From positions 62,001-126,000 of the forward strand of contig NZ_PYSV01000013.1 in NCBI RefSeq assembly GCF_003028415.1: 64,000 nucleotides of DNA, read 5' to 3'. The notes under the pieces are model-generated. The model was given only the letters and a program-made list of their open reading frames with translations, did not search any database and was not told where the DNA came from. Numbering within the stretch: position 1 is the first letter of the stretch; every line of letters begins with the position of its first letter. The position numbers and the translations under genes were made by a program. The DNA is from Deinococcus arcticus. Its GTDB lineage: Bacteria; Deinococcota; Deinococci; Deinococcales; Deinococcaceae. Below are positions 1 to 11,069 of this stretch, one piece after another.

Positions 1-1506
<1,506 letters not shown>

Positions 1507-1519
1507 CGAGAGGAACCCC

Positions 1520-2089
1520 ATGAGTGAACCCTCCCCTGCCCCGAACTCCGCGCCACTGTGGCGCCGCCTGCTGCCACCCGCCATCGCCTTTGCCCTGGTG
1601 GCCGCGCTGGCCGCAGCGCTGCTGAGCCCCTCGCGGGGGGCCACCAGCGGCGGGCCGCTGGTGGGCAAGCCCGCCCCCGCCTTTACCCTGCAGAGCCTGG
1701 ACGGCGTGCCGGTCAGCCTGGAGAGCCTGAAAGGGCGCCCGGTGGTCCTGAACTTCTGGGCCTCGTGGTGTGGCCCCTGCCGCGCCGAAGCGCCGCTGCT
1801 GCGGGAACTCAGTGAGCGCCAGGGCGCGGGGCAGGGGTTGGCGGTGATTGGCATTCTGTTCAACGAAACCAGCGAGAAAAATGCCCGCGATTTTATCCGG
1901 GAGTACGCCCTGGCCTACCCCAACCTGAAAGACCCGGGGCTGGATACTGGCGTGAACTACGGCGTCTCGGGGATTCCCGAAACCGTGTTCGTGGACGCCG
2001 GGGGCGTGGTGCGGCACATGGACCGGGGCGGCCTGACCCACGAGAAGCTGAACGCGGGTCTGCAGGCCATTGGGGTGCCGGGCCTGTGA
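1520..2089 (+). CDS. ccmG: CcmG/DsbE/ResA-type thiol-disulfide protein
   Basis: Membrane-anchored thioredoxin-like reductase that keeps the CXXCH cysteines of apocytochromes reduced for heme attachment. The 189-aa product has an N-terminal membrane anchor (about residues 17-37) and a thioredoxin fold with WCGPC at residues 83-87. The later [10 protein letters not shown] carries the family's cis-proline loop. ATG at 1520 follows AGAGGAA. The stop overlaps the GTG of ccmH by 4 nt, so it is translationally coupled inside the cytochrome c maturation operon. Confidence 0.93.
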   Translation: MSEPSPAPNSAPLWRRLLPPAIAFALVAALAAALLSPSRGATSGGPLVGKPAPAFTLQSLDGVPVSLESLKGRPVVLNFWASWCGPCRAEAPLLRELSERQGAGQGLAVIGILFNETSEKNARDFIREYALAYPNLKDPGLDTGVNYGVSGIPETVFVDAGGVVRHMDRGGLTHEKLNAGLQAIGVPGL

Positions 2090-2556
2090 AGACCGTCCTT
2101 TTCCTGCTGCTGAGCCTGTGCCTGCTGGGCGGCGCACTGGCCGCCCCGGCGCTGACCCCGGCCCAGGAAGCGCGCGCCGTGGCCATTCAGAAGAACCTGC
2201 GCTGCCCGCTGTGCGATACCGGCGAATCCATCGCGGAGTCCCGCGCCGACATCAGTGCCAAGATGCGCGAGTCGGTGCGCGAGCAGGTGGCGACCGGGCG
2301 CACCGACGGCGACATCTACGTGTATTTCTCGCAGCGCTACGGCAACTTTGTGCTGCTGGACCCCCCCAAGACCGGGCCGGGGCTGCTGCTGTGGGGCACG
2401 CCGCTGCTGGCCCTGGCGGCGGGGGCCGGCGTGCTGTGGGGCCTGCTGCGCCGGGGCCGCGCCGCTGCCGCACAGCAGAGCCCCGAGCCAGAAACCACCT
2501 TTGATCCCTACCTGACGCAGGTGCAGCGCGAGACCCGCGCCCGGGGGCCGGAATGA
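2086..2556 (+). CDS. ccmH: CcmH cytochrome c maturation protein
   Basis: Apocytochrome thiol oxidoreductase of the Ccm heme ligation complex. The 156-aa product has a cleavable-looking signal peptide (residues 1-20), the CcmH redox pair in LRCPLC (Cys40, Cys43), the conserved run after it ending in [15 protein letters not shown], and one C-terminal membrane helix. The start is GTG at 2086, read from a GTGA overlap with the ccmG stop. An ATGA overlap joins it to the next gene, so the four ccm genes are tightly coupled. Confidence 0.93.
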   Translation: MKTVLFLLLSLCLLGGALAAPALTPAQEARAVAIQKNLRCPLCDTGESIAESRADISAKMRESVREQVATGRTDGDIYVYFSQRYGNFVLLDPPKTGPGLLLWGTPLLALAAGAGVLWGLLRRGRAAAAQQSPEPETTFDPYLTQVQRETRARGPE

Positions 2557-3596
2557 CCGCCGCCGCTCTGCTGAGCCTGAGCGTGCTGGCGCTGACGCTG
2601 CTGCTGTGCCTGTGGCTGGTGCTGTCACCGCTGCGCGCCGGGGCCCCCGAGGACCCCGACGCCGCCGAGCGGGCCCGGCTGGACGCCGAGCGTGAGCGCC
2701 TGTACACCCAGTTGCAGACCCTGGACGACGAGGCCGCGCGCCCCGCCCTGGAACGGCGCGCGGCCCTGACCCTGCGCGCGCTGGACGCCCTGCCCCCCGC
2801 CCCACGCGCCGGCGCCCGGCTGCGGCCCCTCGCGCTGGGCACGCTGGCCCTGGCCGCCCTGGCGGTGGGCGCCGGGGCCCTGACGGTCATTCCGCGCTGG
2901 CAGCTGGCCGCCCTGAACGCCGCCGAGGCCCAGAACGTGCAGGCCACACTGGCGCTGCCGGCCCTGAAGACCCGCGCCGAGCGCACCCGTCAGAACGCCG
3001 ATTACCTCGCCTGGGGCAAGGCGGCCTTTGATTCGGGCCGCTACGACGAGGCCGTGAGCGCCTACGGCAACGCCCTGAAACTCAATCCGCGTCAGCCCGA
3101 GGCCCTGCGCCGCCTGGGCATCTTGCTGCTCACGCGCGGCGAGCGGGGCAGCGAGGCCCCCAGTGCCCAGGACGCGACCCAGGCGGCGCTGCTGATCCGC
3201 ACCGCCGCGCAACTCGCACCCAACGAGGCCGAATCCCAGCTGCTGCTGGGCTTTGCCCTGGCCCGCTTCGGGGAGGATGATGGAGCCCTACGCGCCCTGG
3301 AACGCTACCGCACCCTGGACCCCCAGGGCCGCGACGCCGACGAACTGATTACCGCCATCCGTGCCCGCCAGAACGAGAGCGACCCGGGCCTGCGCGTGTA
3401 CGCGGCCAACTGCGCCTCCTGCCATGGGCCCAGCGGCGGCGGCGGCGTGGGGCCCAGCCTGCGCCAGTCTGTGCTCAGCCGGGACGCCCTGCGGCAGATC
3501 ACCGTGCAGGGCAAGGGCGCCATGCCCGCCTTTCCGAACATTCGGGGCGCGGAATTGGAGGCCCTGCTGGACCTGCTGGAGAGCTGGCAGCCGTGA
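2553..3596 (+). CDS. ccmI: CcmI-like TPR protein fused to a c-type cytochrome domain
   Basis: CcmI acts as an apocytochrome chaperone in the Ccm system. The 347-aa product has two N-terminal membrane helices around a charged cytoplasmic helix, then TPR repeats (about residues 150-260; [26 protein letters not shown] is spread over one repeat). Unlike an ordinary CcmI it ends in a small mono-heme cytochrome c domain with CASCH at residues 287-291 and a likely axial Met in GAMPAF. It starts at an ATGA overlap with ccmH and overlaps the Rieske gene by 4 nt. The fusion means the chaperone is itself a client of the pathway. Heme binding is predicted only. Confidence 0.88.
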   Translation: MTAAALLSLSVLALTLLLCLWLVLSPLRAGAPEDPDAAERARLDAERERLYTQLQTLDDEAARPALERRAALTLRALDALPPAPRAGARLRPLALGTLALAALAVGAGALTVIPRWQLAALNAAEAQNVQATLALPALKTRAERTRQNADYLAWGKAAFDSGRYDEAVSAYGNALKLNPRQPEALRRLGILLLTRGERGSEAPSAQDATQAALLIRTAAQLAPNEAESQLLLGFALARFGEDDGALRALERYRTLDPQGRDADELITAIRARQNESDPGLRVYAANCASCHGPSGGGGVGPSLRQSVLSRDALRQITVQGKGAMPAFPNIRGAELEALLDLLESWQP

Positions 3597-4171
3597 AGGC
3601 CCGGCGCCTGAGTCGGCGGGAGGTGCTGGAACGCTGGTGGGTGCTGCCGGTGGCTGGCACGGCCGGGGCCTTTGGCTACATGGGCTACTACGCCACCCGG
3701 GTCATTCGCGGCAAGGGCGAAGCGGGCCCGCCAGCCTTTGAACCGGGGCCTGCACAGCCGCTCTCAGCGCTCTCGGCCCTGAAGACGGAGTGGACCGAGC
3801 AAACCTTTAGCTATGCCGGGCGGCCCTGCACGCTGCTGCGCCTGCCGCGCCCGGTGCCCGGCGGCCTGAGTGCCGGGGACGTTCATCTGGCGGCCTTTTC
3901 CCGGGTCTGTACCCACCTGGGCTGCGCCGTGAATCTGGTGCGCGACCCGGAGGTGCTGGCCTTCGCCTTCAACTACCGCCCCCCCGACGGCCAGCCGCAC
4001 CTGGGCTGCCGCTGCCACTACAGCGTGTTTTCACCCCTGGCGGCCGGGCAGGCCGTGTTTGGCAAGGCCAATGGGCCGCTGCCCCGGGTCCGCCTGGAAC
4101 TGCGCGGCGCGGGCGCCCAGGCCACGGTGTGGGCCACGGGAATTGAACCCGCGCCCGCCCTGGGGGGCTGA
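3593..4171 (+). CDS. Rieske [2Fe-2S] protein (QcrA/PetC-like)
   Basis: Iron-sulfur subunit of a quinol-oxidizing complex or a stand-alone Rieske protein. The 192-aa product has an N-terminal membrane anchor (about residues 19-37) and both Rieske boxes: C106-T-H108-L-G-C111 and C139-R-C141-H142-Y-S. The two cluster cysteines, two histidines and the stabilising disulfide pair are therefore all present, although box 2 has R where many proteins have P. GTG start at 3593 overlaps the ccmI stop. No cytochrome b gene lies downstream in the window, so the partner complex is not visible. Confidence 0.88.
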   Translation: MKARRLSRREVLERWWVLPVAGTAGAFGYMGYYATRVIRGKGEAGPPAFEPGPAQPLSALSALKTEWTEQTFSYAGRPCTLLRLPRPVPGGLSAGDVHLAAFSRVCTHLGCAVNLVRDPEVLAFAFNYRPPDGQPHLGCRCHYSVFSPLAAGQAVFGKANGPLPRVRLELRGAGAQATVWATGIEPAPALGG

Positions 4172-4176
4172 ACGCC

Positions 4177-4671
4177 GTGACCAAGCTCACCTACACGGCC
4201 GGCGATCTGGAGGCGGCCGCCGGCGTCCTGCGGGCCAGCGCGGCAGAACTGGAAACCCGGGGCCAGCCCCTGTGGCCGCTGGACAGCCTGACCCTGGAGC
4301 GTCTGGGGCGGCACTACCCGGCCCACGGCTGGCAGGTGGCGTGGCGCGCGGGGCAGGCGGTGGGCACCTACTGCCTGCTGGAGCGTGACCCTCCCTTCTG
4401 GCCCGACGACCCCCCAGGCGAGGCGCTGTACCTGCACAAACTGGCTGTGCACCCGGCCGCACAGGGCACCGGGCTAAGCGCCCTTCTGCTGGCCGACGCG
4501 CGGGCGCGCGCCCGGTCGGCGGGCCGGCCCTGGCTGAAACTGGACACGGCCGCCGATCGCCCCGCGCTGCGCCAGCTGTATAAGCGGGTGGGCTTTGAGG
4601 CGTGCGGGGAACGGGAGGTCTTCGGGTTCCGGGTGGTGCTGTTCCGGCAGGCCAGCGGCGCCGGGGCGTAG
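4177..4671 (+). CDS. GNAT-family N-acetyltransferase
   Basis: Predicted acetyl-CoA-dependent N-acetyltransferase, substrate unknown. The 164-aa product shows the GNAT core: LYLHKLAVHPAAQGTGLSALLLADA, where the strand-4 beta bulge leads into the pyrophosphate-binding loop (Q-G-T-G-L), and a C-terminal LYKRVGFEACGEREVFGF. GTG start at 4177 lies 5 nt after the Rieske stop, so it probably shares the ccm transcript. The family is clear but the function is not. Confidence 0.8.
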   Translation: MTKLTYTAGDLEAAAGVLRASAAELETRGQPLWPLDSLTLERLGRHYPAHGWQVAWRAGQAVGTYCLLERDPPFWPDDPPGEALYLHKLAVHPAAQGTGLSALLLADARARARSAGRPWLKLDTAADRPALRQLYKRVGFEACGEREVFGFRVVLFRQASGAGA

Positions 4672-5014
4672 CGGGCGCCAGCCTCAGCGCGGCCAGGGAG
4701 CGTCAGGGTGGCCGCTCTGGAGCCTGCACCGCCTGAACAGGGGGCGGCCCGGCTCGACTTTCCTGCCGAACCCGGCGGAAAGCGGCGCTGAGCTCGTGTT
4801 CCGGCAGGGGCGGCGCACTCCAGTGGTGAACGGGGGGTGGGGGCGGGGTACCCTGTCCCAGAAGGCCATTGAGCGCCAGACCCGCGTCCCCCAACCCTCG
4901 CCTGAGGGTTGCCCAGGCCGCCTGCCAGGTTCTTCGCTTGACTGGGCACTGTGGCGCCTGCGGCTTGGTGGGCATCGGCACCAGCCTGGAGGGGCACGGG
5001 GAGCGGCGCATCCG
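4672..5014. other. Intergenic stretch before repeat copy 1
   Basis: No convincing gene in 343 bases. The short frames here lack homology-like sequence. One perfect hairpin is visible, CAACCCTC (4892-4899) with GAGGGTTG (4904-4911) around a 4-nt loop. It has no T-run, so it is a weak terminator candidate for the ccm-Rieske-GNAT operon. Confidence 0.5.
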
Positions 5015-5160
5015 TTAAGGACGTTGCACCTCACGTTACGACTTTGCAGGAGAGCACCGCAAAGTCTCCACTCCCGGTGCAACGTCCTTTTTTCGAGACT
5101 CGCTCTGCGGCGCAGCTGTTCCAGCCCGCTCGGTTGATCTAAAGATCAACAGCGAGCTAC
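5015..5160 (+). repeat. Dispersed intergenic repeat, copy 1 (full length)
   Basis: About 146 bp, recurring at 25327-25470 and, inverted, at 44091-44236 and 44421-44543. Module A is a nested hairpin: outer arms GGACGTTGCACC and GGTGCAACGTCC, inner arms GACTTTGC and GCAAAGTC around an 11-nt loop, then a run of T. Module B contains CGCTCTGCGGCGCAGC and a small hairpin GTTGATCT/AGATCAAC. The copy at 44091 differs at only about three positions, so the two derive from a recent common copy. On the + strand module A plus T-run could end transcription from the upstream operon. Confidence 0.85.
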
Positions 5161-5236
5161 TTAGTTGGCATAAGCGCTGGCTGCCGGGGCGCTTGTCACC
5201 CCACGGGCGCCGTCACGACCCTGCCCGATTCCGCCC

Positions 5237-5539
5237 TCAGCTGCGCCCGCCCACCAGCTGCGCGCCCCGCAGCAGCGCCGCCTGGGCATCGTGCAGGGCC
5301 CGCACATGCATCTGCATGTGGGCCACGCCGCCGCGCAGCAGTTCATATTCCGCCGGGGTGGTCCAGCCGGGCCGGGCAATCAGTTTGAGCAGCCGCTCCA
5401 GATGATCGGCCTGGGCCAGCCGCTCCAGGCTGCGGTGCAGGGCGGCCACCTCCTCGGCCAGGGCCAGCAACTCGTGGGGCGCGGGCGGACAGAGAAGCGG
5501 CTCGGCAGTGGGGTCGGGCGGGCGCTGGGCGTCGGGCAT
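5237..5539 (-). CDS. Small hypothetical helical protein
   Basis: A 100-aa product not recognised by family. The start is ATG at 5539 because AGGAG lies 7 nt before it; a longer in-frame extension to 5617 lacks such a site. The sequence is mostly predicted helix, with LLALAEEVAALHRSLERLAQ suggesting a short coiled coil, then ELLRGGVAHMQMHVRALHDA. There is no signal peptide or membrane segment. It is isolated between repeat copy 1 and map, both of which are separated from it by gaps. Confidence 0.6.
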   Translation of the reverse strand: MPDAQRPPDPTAEPLLCPPAPHELLALAEEVAALHRSLERLAQADHLERLLKLIARPGWTTPAEYELLRGGVAHMQMHVRALHDAQAALLRGAQLVGGRS

Positions 5540-5817
5540 TGCAGGTCTCCTGGGTTGTGGAATGGGCGCAGACTGGTTCTGTCGGCAGTGACAGCGCCTG
5601 TGCGCCCCCAGGTTCATGGTCGTCCACCGCCATGATCAGGCCGTGATCAGCTTCGAGGTGGGGCGAAGGCCATCTCCCTGTTCTACCCTCCTCCTGCTGT
5701 AATCAATGGTTCGGATGGTTTTCAAGTCTGGCGAGACGGCAGTTGCAAAAACCTCGTCCCGCCCTGCGCTCCTCTCCGGATCCCCCAAGGGGGAGGGGCA
5801 AAACCGCCCTGCTTTCA
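5540..5817. other. Intergenic region upstream of the small hypothetical gene
   Basis: No gene supported in 278 bases. It holds two TGATCA words 5 bp apart (5633-5638 and 5644-5649), a possible operator for the minus-strand gene. Near 5778-5800 a C-run/G-run pair (ATCCCCCAAGGGGGAG) lies downstream of map and could act as its transcription end. Confidence 0.4.
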
Positions 5818-6561
5818 TCAGGCGGTCAGGATCAGTGGCTGCCCCTGGGTGATCATGACGGTGTGCTCGTGGTGGGCCGCCAGACCGCCATCGTGGGTGC
5901 GGATGGTCCAGCCGTCGCGGCGGGTCCGGGTGCGCGGCGAGCGGCCGGACGACACCATCGGCTCGACCGCAATCACCATGCCCTCACGCAGCGGGGTTCT
6001 GAAGGCCGGATGGTAAAAGTTTGGCACGTCCGGGGCCTCGTGGATCGTGCGGCCCACGCCGTGGCCCTGCAGTTCGCGCAGCAGCGAAAAGCCGCGCCGG
6101 GCCACTTCCGCTTCCACAGCCCGGCCAATCACATTCACTGGCTGCCCCGCCCGGGCCACCCCCATCGCCGCCCGAAACGCCGCCTCGGCGCACGCCACCA
6201 GCCGCAGGGCCACGGGCGAGGCGGGCGGCACCACCACGGTGATGGCGGCGTCGGCCACGTAGCCGGCTACAAAGGGGGTCACGTCCAGTTTCACCACGTC
6301 GCCCGGCTGAAGCGGCCGCGTGGTGGGCAGGCCATGAACGATGTCGTCGTTCACGCTGACAAAAACGTGGACGGGCGCCCCATACACCTGCCGTGGCGCC
6401 GAAATAGCGTCCTGCTCGGCAAAAATCTCGCCCGCCAGCGCATCCAGCTCGGCTGGCGTGACACCCGGCGCCACGGCCGCCCGGAGCGCCCGAAGGGTCT
6501 GGGCCACCACGCGCCCGGCGCGCTGCATGCCCCGCAGTTCCTGCTCAGTCGTGATCGTCAT
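5818..6561 (-). CDS. map: Methionine aminopeptidase, type I
   Basis: Removes the initiator methionine from nascent proteins; dinuclear metalloprotease of the pita-bread fold. In the 247-aa product all five metal ligands can be placed: Asp93 (KLDVT), Asp104 (VADAAIT), His167 ([12 protein letters not shown]), Glu200 (AVEPM) and Glu232 (HHEHTV), plus the catalytic His76 in [10 protein letters not shown]. Length matches the catalytic-only type I enzymes without an N-terminal zinc finger. It stands alone, divergent from the sugar kinase gene. Confidence 0.95.
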   Translation of the reverse strand: MTITTEQELRGMQRAGRVVAQTLRALRAAVAPGVTPAELDALAGEIFAEQDAISAPRQVYGAPVHVFVSVNDDIVHGLPTTRPLQPGDVVKLDVTPFVAGYVADAAITVVVPPASPVALRLVACAEAAFRAAMGVARAGQPVNVIGRAVEAEVARRGFSLLRELQGHGVGRTIHEAPDVPNFYHPAFRTPLREGMVIAVEPMVSSGRSPRTRTRRDGWTIRTHDGGLAAHHEHTVMITQGQPLILTA

Positions 6562-6734
6562 GCCTGATAAGAGCGCTGGTGCAGGCGGCGGTGCAAGCGG
6601 TGCGGGCCGGGCGGGCAGAGGAATCGGCGCTGCGGGGCCAACGCCGGCTCACCGCTGCCAGAGACGGGGCCTCTGTGGATTGGCCCGTGTGGCTTGACGT
6701 GAGGTGGCTGGCGCGCGGCCTCTTTTGGCCGCAG

Positions 6735-6740
6735 TAGCAT
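6735..6740 (+). promoter_or_regulatory. -10 box of a leaderless promoter (sugar kinase)
   Basis: TAGCAT lies exactly 7 nt before ATG 6748. An upstream in-frame ATG at 6739 overlaps this box, which argues for the 6748 start. Confidence 0.5.
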
Positions 6741-6747
6741 GCAGGCC

Positions 6748-7656
6748 ATGGCCCCCCTGCCCCTGATCGTGAGCGCTGGCGAAGCCCTGACCGACCTCGT
6801 GACCGCAGGTGAGCACCGCTGGACGGCGCACCCGGGCGGCGCGGGATGGAACGTGGCGCGGGCCTGCGCGGCCCTGGGGGTGCCCAGCGCCTTTGCCGGG
6901 GCCGTGGGCCAGGACAACTTCGGGGACGATCTGGCGCGCGCCTCGCTGGAAGCGGGGCTGGACCTGCGCTTCTTGCAGCGTGTGCCTGCCCCCACCCTGA
7001 TGGCCGTGGTGTACCGCGCCCACCCCCCCGCCTACCGCTTTCTGGGCGAGAACAGCGCGGACCTGCACTTTGACCCCACCGGCCTGCCCGCCGGCTGGCT
7101 GCGCCAGGCCCGCTGGCTGCATGTGGGCGGCATCAGCCTTAGCCGCTGGCCGCTGGCTGACACGCTGCTGGGCCTCGTGGAAACGGCGCGGGCGGCCGGC
7201 GTGAAAATCAGTTTCGATCCCAACGCGCGCAGCACGCACCGGCATCCCAACTATCCGGCAGTGTTCGAGGCAGTGGCCCGACGCGCCGATCTGCTGAAAT
7301 TCAGCGACGAGGACCTCGCGTTTTTCTTCCCCGGGCTGGGTGAGGCGGACATTCTGCGCCAGTTGCGCGGCCTGAATGCCAGAGCGCCCATCGTGGTCAC
7401 GCGCGGCGCGGCGGGCGCCACCCTGTACCACGCAGCGGGGCAGGCCAACCTGCCGGCGGTCCCCGTGCAGGTGGCCGACACGGTGGGAGCCGGCGACGCC
7501 CTGTGTGCGGGCCTGCTGGTGGGCGCGGCGGAGCGCCCGGACGCCCTGTGGACCGAGCATCTTCAGCTGGGCCTGCAGGCCGCCGCTGCCGCCTGCGCCC
7601 ACCCCGGCGCCTACGCCCCCACCCGCCAGGAATTGAACGTGCAGTCCACGGCCTGA
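6748..7656 (+). CDS. PfkB/ribokinase-family sugar kinase (fructokinase-like)
   Basis: ATP-dependent carbohydrate kinase of 302 aa. Both family signatures are present: an N-terminal [16 protein letters not shown] with the sugar-site glycines, and C-terminal [13 protein letters not shown] containing the catalytic Asp and the anion-hole GAGD. The start at 6748 is chosen over 6739 because a TAGCAT -10 box ends 7 nt before it. It is convergent with the HD-GYP gene, with a hairpin between them. No sugar transporter is adjacent, so the substrate (fructose, KDG or other) cannot be set from context. Confidence 0.85.
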   Translation: MAPLPLIVSAGEALTDLVTAGEHRWTAHPGGAGWNVARACAALGVPSAFAGAVGQDNFGDDLARASLEAGLDLRFLQRVPAPTLMAVVYRAHPPAYRFLGENSADLHFDPTGLPAGWLRQARWLHVGGISLSRWPLADTLLGLVETARAAGVKISFDPNARSTHRHPNYPAVFEAVARRADLLKFSDEDLAFFFPGLGEADILRQLRGLNARAPIVVTRGAAGATLYHAAGQANLPAVPVQVADTVGAGDALCAGLLVGAAERPDALWTEHLQLGLQAAAAACAHPGAYAPTRQELNVQSTA

Positions 7657-7674
7657 AGCCGGAGTGAAGCCAGA

Positions 7675-7699
7675 GCGGGAGGGCCAGCCCCCCTCCCGC
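7675..7699. terminator. Bidirectional hairpin between convergent genes
   Basis: GCGGGAGG and CCTCCCGC form an 8-bp stem between the ends of the sugar kinase and HD-GYP genes. There is no long T-run. Confidence 0.5.
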
Positions 7700-7708
7700 A
7701 CTAGAGCG

Positions 7709-9064
7709 CTACATCACCAGATGGGCGTCGTCGTGTTCGGCCATCATGCGCAAAAAGGCGTCCACGTACTGCGGGTCGAACTGGCGCCCCGCCTGGGCCC
7801 GGATCTCGTTCAGGGCGCGTTCCCGCGTCCAGGCGGGCTTGTAGGGCCGGGCATTGGTCAGGGCGTCAAACACGTCAATCAGGGTAAACAGGCGCGCGGT
7901 ATCGGGGATGTTCTGGCCGCGCAGCCCGCTGGGGTAGCCGGTGCCGTCCCAGCGTTCGTGGTGGTAGCGCACAAGGTCCAGCGTCTCGGCGGGCAGGAAA
8001 TGCAGGTCCTGCAGCATGTCGTAGCCGATCACGGTATGGGTCTGAATGACGCGGCGTTCATCGGGGCTGAGGGGCCCGCGCTTGTGCAGCACGCCGTCGG
8101 GAATGGCCAGCTTGCCCAGATCGTGCAGGTACGCGCCCCAGCGCAGCGCCTTGACCTGATCCTCGTCCCAGCCCAGGCGCCGCGCCAGGCGCACGCTCAT
8201 GCTGACCACGCGCATGGTGTGGCCGCCGGTGTCGTCGTCGCGGCGTTCCAGGGCCGCGCCCAGCGATCGCAGGGTCAGGTCGTTGGCGTCGCGCAGGTCC
8301 CGGATGGCCTGCCACTGCCCCAGCTGCGCGCCCAGCAGGCGTGAAAAGGCGCCCACCACCCCCTTTTCATCCTCGTCGAAGGGGGTGGGCACGGGGCGGG
8401 CCAGAATCACCACGCCCAGATGATTGGAGGCGCGGCCGTAGACCGGGGCCACATGAAACACCCGGCGCTGGGTCTTGTCCAGCAGCGCCAGCACTTCCTC
8501 GGCCACCCAGTGGTCGGCCTGCACGCTGCGGCTGTCGTTGTCGCTGGGATGAATGGGGCGCTCCAGAAAGGCGTCGAAGGCCCCGGTGGCGGCCAGAATG
8601 TGCGGCGTGCCCTTACGGTAGGCCACGAACGCCAGATTGGGCGCCACCTGCAGCTTGTCCAGAATGCCAATCCCCGCGCGAATAATGGCGTCGGCGTCGC
8701 GGGCATCGGCCAGGCGCTCGCTGCCGGCGCGCAGGGCCGCCACCGTGTTGCGCTGCCAGGTCAGTTCCCGGGCGCTGGCCTGCTCGCGCACCGTCAGCAG
8801 ACCCAGGCTCAGCAGGGTCAGCAGGGCCGCGCCCAGTTCGGGCACGCCCGAGGTGGGCCCCGGCAGTAGCAGCGAGACTACAAAGGCCAGGGCATAGGCG
8901 CCCAGCGGCACCCAGCGCAGGGTGCCCCGGCGCCCCGCCGTCAGCACCGCCATTCCCAGGGCGGCGGCGATCATCAGGCCGTGGTGGTCCCGAACTGTGG
9001 CGTAGCCCAGCAGGCCCGCGCCACCCATCAGCAGCAGGGTTGACCACAGGCTTGGCGGGAGCAC
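7709..9064 (-). CDS. Membrane GAF-like and HD-GYP domain protein (cyclic di-GMP phosphodiesterase)
   Basis: Predicted c-di-GMP hydrolase. The 451-aa product has about four N-terminal membrane helices (residues 1-95), a central GAF-like sensory region (about 110-270) and a C-terminal HD-GYP domain with HDLGK near residue 313 and HHERWDGTGYP near 367. The GYP element is intact, which favours real phosphodiesterase activity. The start is GTG at 9064; TAAACT ends 7 nt upstream, so translation is probably leaderless and separate from the genes before it. Confidence 0.9.
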   Translation of the reverse strand: MLPPSLWSTLLLMGGAGLLGYATVRDHHGLMIAAALGMAVLTAGRRGTLRWVPLGAYALAFVVSLLLPGPTSGVPELGAALLTLLSLGLLTVREQASARELTWQRNTVAALRAGSERLADARDADAIIRAGIGILDKLQVAPNLAFVAYRKGTPHILAATGAFDAFLERPIHPSDNDSRSVQADHWVAEEVLALLDKTQRRVFHVAPVYGRASNHLGVVILARPVPTPFDEDEKGVVGAFSRLLGAQLGQWQAIRDLRDANDLTLRSLGAALERRDDDTGGHTMRVVSMSVRLARRLGWDEDQVKALRWGAYLHDLGKLAIPDGVLHKRGPLSPDERRVIQTHTVIGYDMLQDLHFLPAETLDLVRYHHERWDGTGYPSGLRGQNIPDTARLFTLIDVFDALTNARPYKPAWTRERALNEIRAQAGRQFDPQYVDAFLRMMAEHDDAHLVM

Positions 9065-9071
9065 GAGAGGC

Positions 9072-9077
9072 AGTTTA
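9072..9077 (-). promoter_or_regulatory. -10 box of a leaderless promoter (HD-GYP gene)
   Basis: TAAACT on the minus strand, 7 nt before the GTG start at 9064. Confidence 0.5.
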
Positions 9078-9105
9078 GCACCCGCTTTTGGCCACTGTTC
9101 AAAAT

Positions 9106-9864
9106 TTAACGCCGTGGCGGCGCCGGGTCACCCTCCTCGCCTGCCGCGTACTTGTCCTGCAGGTAAGCAGTTCTGGCCCGCGCCGAACGCAACTGCGCCG
9201 CACGCCCCCGCTCGGCAATGGCCGTCATGCGCGTCTCGATCAGGGCCAGTTGCGCCTGTACCGCGCCGTCCACCGGCGTCCGGGCCGCTGCCAGCAGCTC
9301 GGGCAGGTCTTCACGGGCAGCCTGCCGGGCGTCAAAGGCGTCGCGCGTCAGGGTGCCCTCGCCGCCGGTGACCTGCAGGGCCTGCGCGGTGGCCTGCAGG
9401 GCGCCCAGCAGAGCCGTGCGTTCCGGGCGCGGCAACGCGCGGGCCTGGGCCTGCAGCACCCGCAATTGCCCCAGCTCATCAGATGCGGGCGCCGCCTGCA
9501 CCTGGGTCCGCCACTGCCGCAGGCGGCGGCGCGCCCACAGCAGGGTCAGGCCCAGGGCCAGCAGGGTCAGGCCCAGCAGCCACCCGGCCACGTCACTGCC
9601 CGAGGCCACCCCAATGCCCAGCAGCACCGTCAGGGTGCCCAGAAAGGACAGCGCCAGCAGGGTCAGCAGCGCCACCGCGCCCAGACCCGCCACCCGGCGC
9701 AGGGCCTCGCCGGGGCCGGGCCGGGGCGCCAGGGCCCAGGGATCGCTGGGCCGGACGGACCCGGGCTGCGCCGCATGCCACAGGGCCTGGGTCAGGCGCA
9801 GGGGCGCCCGGACCAGCCGGCGGGCCCGGCCAGCCCGGAGGGGTCGTGGAGAATGCAAGGCCAT
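9106..9864 (-). CDS. Hypothetical membrane protein with C-terminal helical region
   Basis: A 252-aa product of unknown function. It has a basic N-terminus, two adjacent membrane helices (about residues 60-115, rich in Leu/Gly), then a long Ala/Arg/Gln-rich helical tail likely to form a coiled coil. I take ATG 9864 (MALHSPRPL) as start. The frame stays open further upstream only because it overlaps mug; that extension is arginine/proline-rich shadow sequence. It begins 7 nt after the mug stop, so the two are probably cotranscribed. Confidence 0.65.
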   Translation of the reverse strand: MALHSPRPLRAGRARRLVRAPLRLTQALWHAAQPGSVRPSDPWALAPRPGPGEALRRVAGLGAVALLTLLALSFLGTLTVLLGIGVASGSDVAGWLLGLTLLALGLTLLWARRRLRQWRTQVQAAPASDELGQLRVLQAQARALPRPERTALLGALQATAQALQVTGGEGTLTRDAFDARQAAREDLPELLAAARTPVDGAVQAQLALIETRMTAIAERGRAAQLRSARARTAYLQDKYAAGEEGDPAPPRR

Positions 9865-9871
9865 ACCCCGG

Positions 9872-10474
9872 TTACGGTGCCCCGGGCCCGGGGGTTCCCG
9901 CCGCGCGCAGGGCCTGCACCCGCGCGGCAAGTGCCTGCCAGGGGGCCAGCTGAAAATGGGTCTGCCCCAGCGGGCTGGTGCTGGGCAGCACCCACAGTTC
10001 GGCGCCTTCCAGATCCTGGGCCTGCGGGCCATAGGGGAGGCGGCCCGTCGCCACCCCCAGCGTTTCCGAGGCCCCGCGCTTGCTGGTAAAGGCCACCACT
10101 TGCGGCCTGTAGCGCTGCACCTTGGCGCGCAGTTCCCCGGGGGCCCAGGCCTCTGCCGGTAGGGCCGCGTCCACGCCCGAGTGGCGCTTGGCCACATCGG
10201 TCAGGCCAATGCCGTACCCCGGCAGCAGGGGGTACTCGTGTGGCGAGAGTTGCCGGGGCGTCAGACCCACCTCGTGCAGGGTGCGCCAGAAGCGGTTTTC
10301 AGGGTTGGCGTAGTAGGCCCGCGCCCGCGCGCTGATGCGACTGGGGGCCGTGCCCACCAGCACCAGGGTCAGCCCCTCTTGCAGCACATCCGGGACCAGA
10401 TACTCGCCGCTGCCGGTCAGGTCGGCCGGGGCTCCTTCCGTCGTCGGGTCAGTTGTTGGCTCAGTCATCGTCAT
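9872..10474 (-). CDS. mug: Mug-type G/U mismatch-specific uracil/thymine DNA glycosylase
   Basis: Removes uracil or modified bases opposite G in base excision repair. The 200-aa product carries the Mug-group motif 1 as VLVGTAPS followed by [16 protein letters not shown], then [17 protein letters not shown] with the catalytic-region Asp known from deinococcal Mug, and motif 2 as LPSTSPLG. Two ATGs (10474 and 10468) overlap the end of the upstream gene; 10474 has AGGAAG six bases before it. The N-terminal 25 residues are acidic/threonine-rich and probably disordered. Confidence 0.88.
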   Translation of the reverse strand: MTMTEPTTDPTTEGAPADLTGSGEYLVPDVLQEGLTLVLVGTAPSRISARARAYYANPENRFWRTLHEVGLTPRQLSPHEYPLLPGYGIGLTDVAKRHSGVDAALPAEAWAPGELRAKVQRYRPQVVAFTSKRGASETLGVATGRLPYGPQAQDLEGAELWVLPSTSPLGQTHFQLAPWQALAARVQALRAAGTPGPGAP

Positions 10475-11069
10475 AGCGCTCTTCCTGAAAGGGATCGCCG
10501 CGCATGTGGTAACCGTTGCGCTCCCAGAACCCGGGGCGGTCGGCGTCCATGAATTCCAGGCCACTCAGCCACTTGGCACTTTTCCAGAAATACAGGTGCG
10601 GCACCACCAGCCGCAGCGGTCCGCCGTGCTCGGCGTCCAGCGGCTGGCCGCCAAAGGTGTGGGCCAGCAGGTTCTCGGGGCGCACAAAGTCGTCCAGCGA
10701 CAGGTTGGTGGTGTAGCCGCCCACCGAATGCTGCATGACGTGGGTGGCGCCGGGCTTCAGACGAAGGTGGGTTATCAGGTCGGTCACGCGCACGCCGGTC
10801 CAGGTGGTGTCCAGCTTGCTCCAGTGGGTCACGCAGTGAATGTCGTAGGTCAGGGTGGTCTGGGGCAGGGCCAGCAGGTCAGCCCAGGTAAAGGTGTGCT
10901 CCTCGGCCAGCCCGAAGATGCGCACGGCCACCTCCTGCGGCGCGTAGTGCTGGGTGGGGCCGTAGGTCAGCACCGGGAATCGAGTGGTCAGACTCTGGCC
11001 CGGGGGCACCCGGCCGCCCATGTCATCTGCGGGCTTCTTGAAAAACTTGCCAAGCATGGCCGCATTCAA
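10461..11069 (-). CDS. Sulfite-oxidase-like molybdopterin oxidoreductase
   Basis: Molybdenum cofactor enzyme core of the SUOX/YedY fold; substrate unknown. The 202-aa product has the molybdenum-ligating cysteine in [10 protein letters not shown], the following [10 protein letters not shown], and [20 protein letters not shown] with the cofactor-binding Arg/Lys residues. It has no twin-arginine signal, so it is probably cytoplasmic, unlike MsrP/YedY. ATG 11069 follows AGGGG at a short distance. The stop overlaps the mug start, giving a three-gene minus-strand group with mug and the membrane protein. Confidence 0.85.
   Translation of the reverse strand: MNAAMLGKFFKKPADDMGGRVPPGQSLTTRFPVLTYGPTQHYAPQEVAVRIFGLAEEHTFTWADLLALPQTTLTYDIHCVTHWSKLDTTWTGVRVTDLITHLRLKPGATHVMQHSVGGYTTNLSLDDFVRPENLLAHTFGGQPLDAEHGGPLRLVVPHLYFWKSAKWLSGLEFMDADRPGFWERNGYHMRGDPFQEERYDDD

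Noticed and set aside
4595..5137. 180-codon plus-strand frame in the gap after the GNAT gene
   Set aside because: It runs through the end of the GNAT gene and repeat copy 1, with low-complexity Arg/Gly/Pro composition and no start signal.
5636..5818. 60-codon minus-strand frame just after map
   Set aside because: It begins at the end of map, has no ribosome site and no recognisable sequence; treated as chance.
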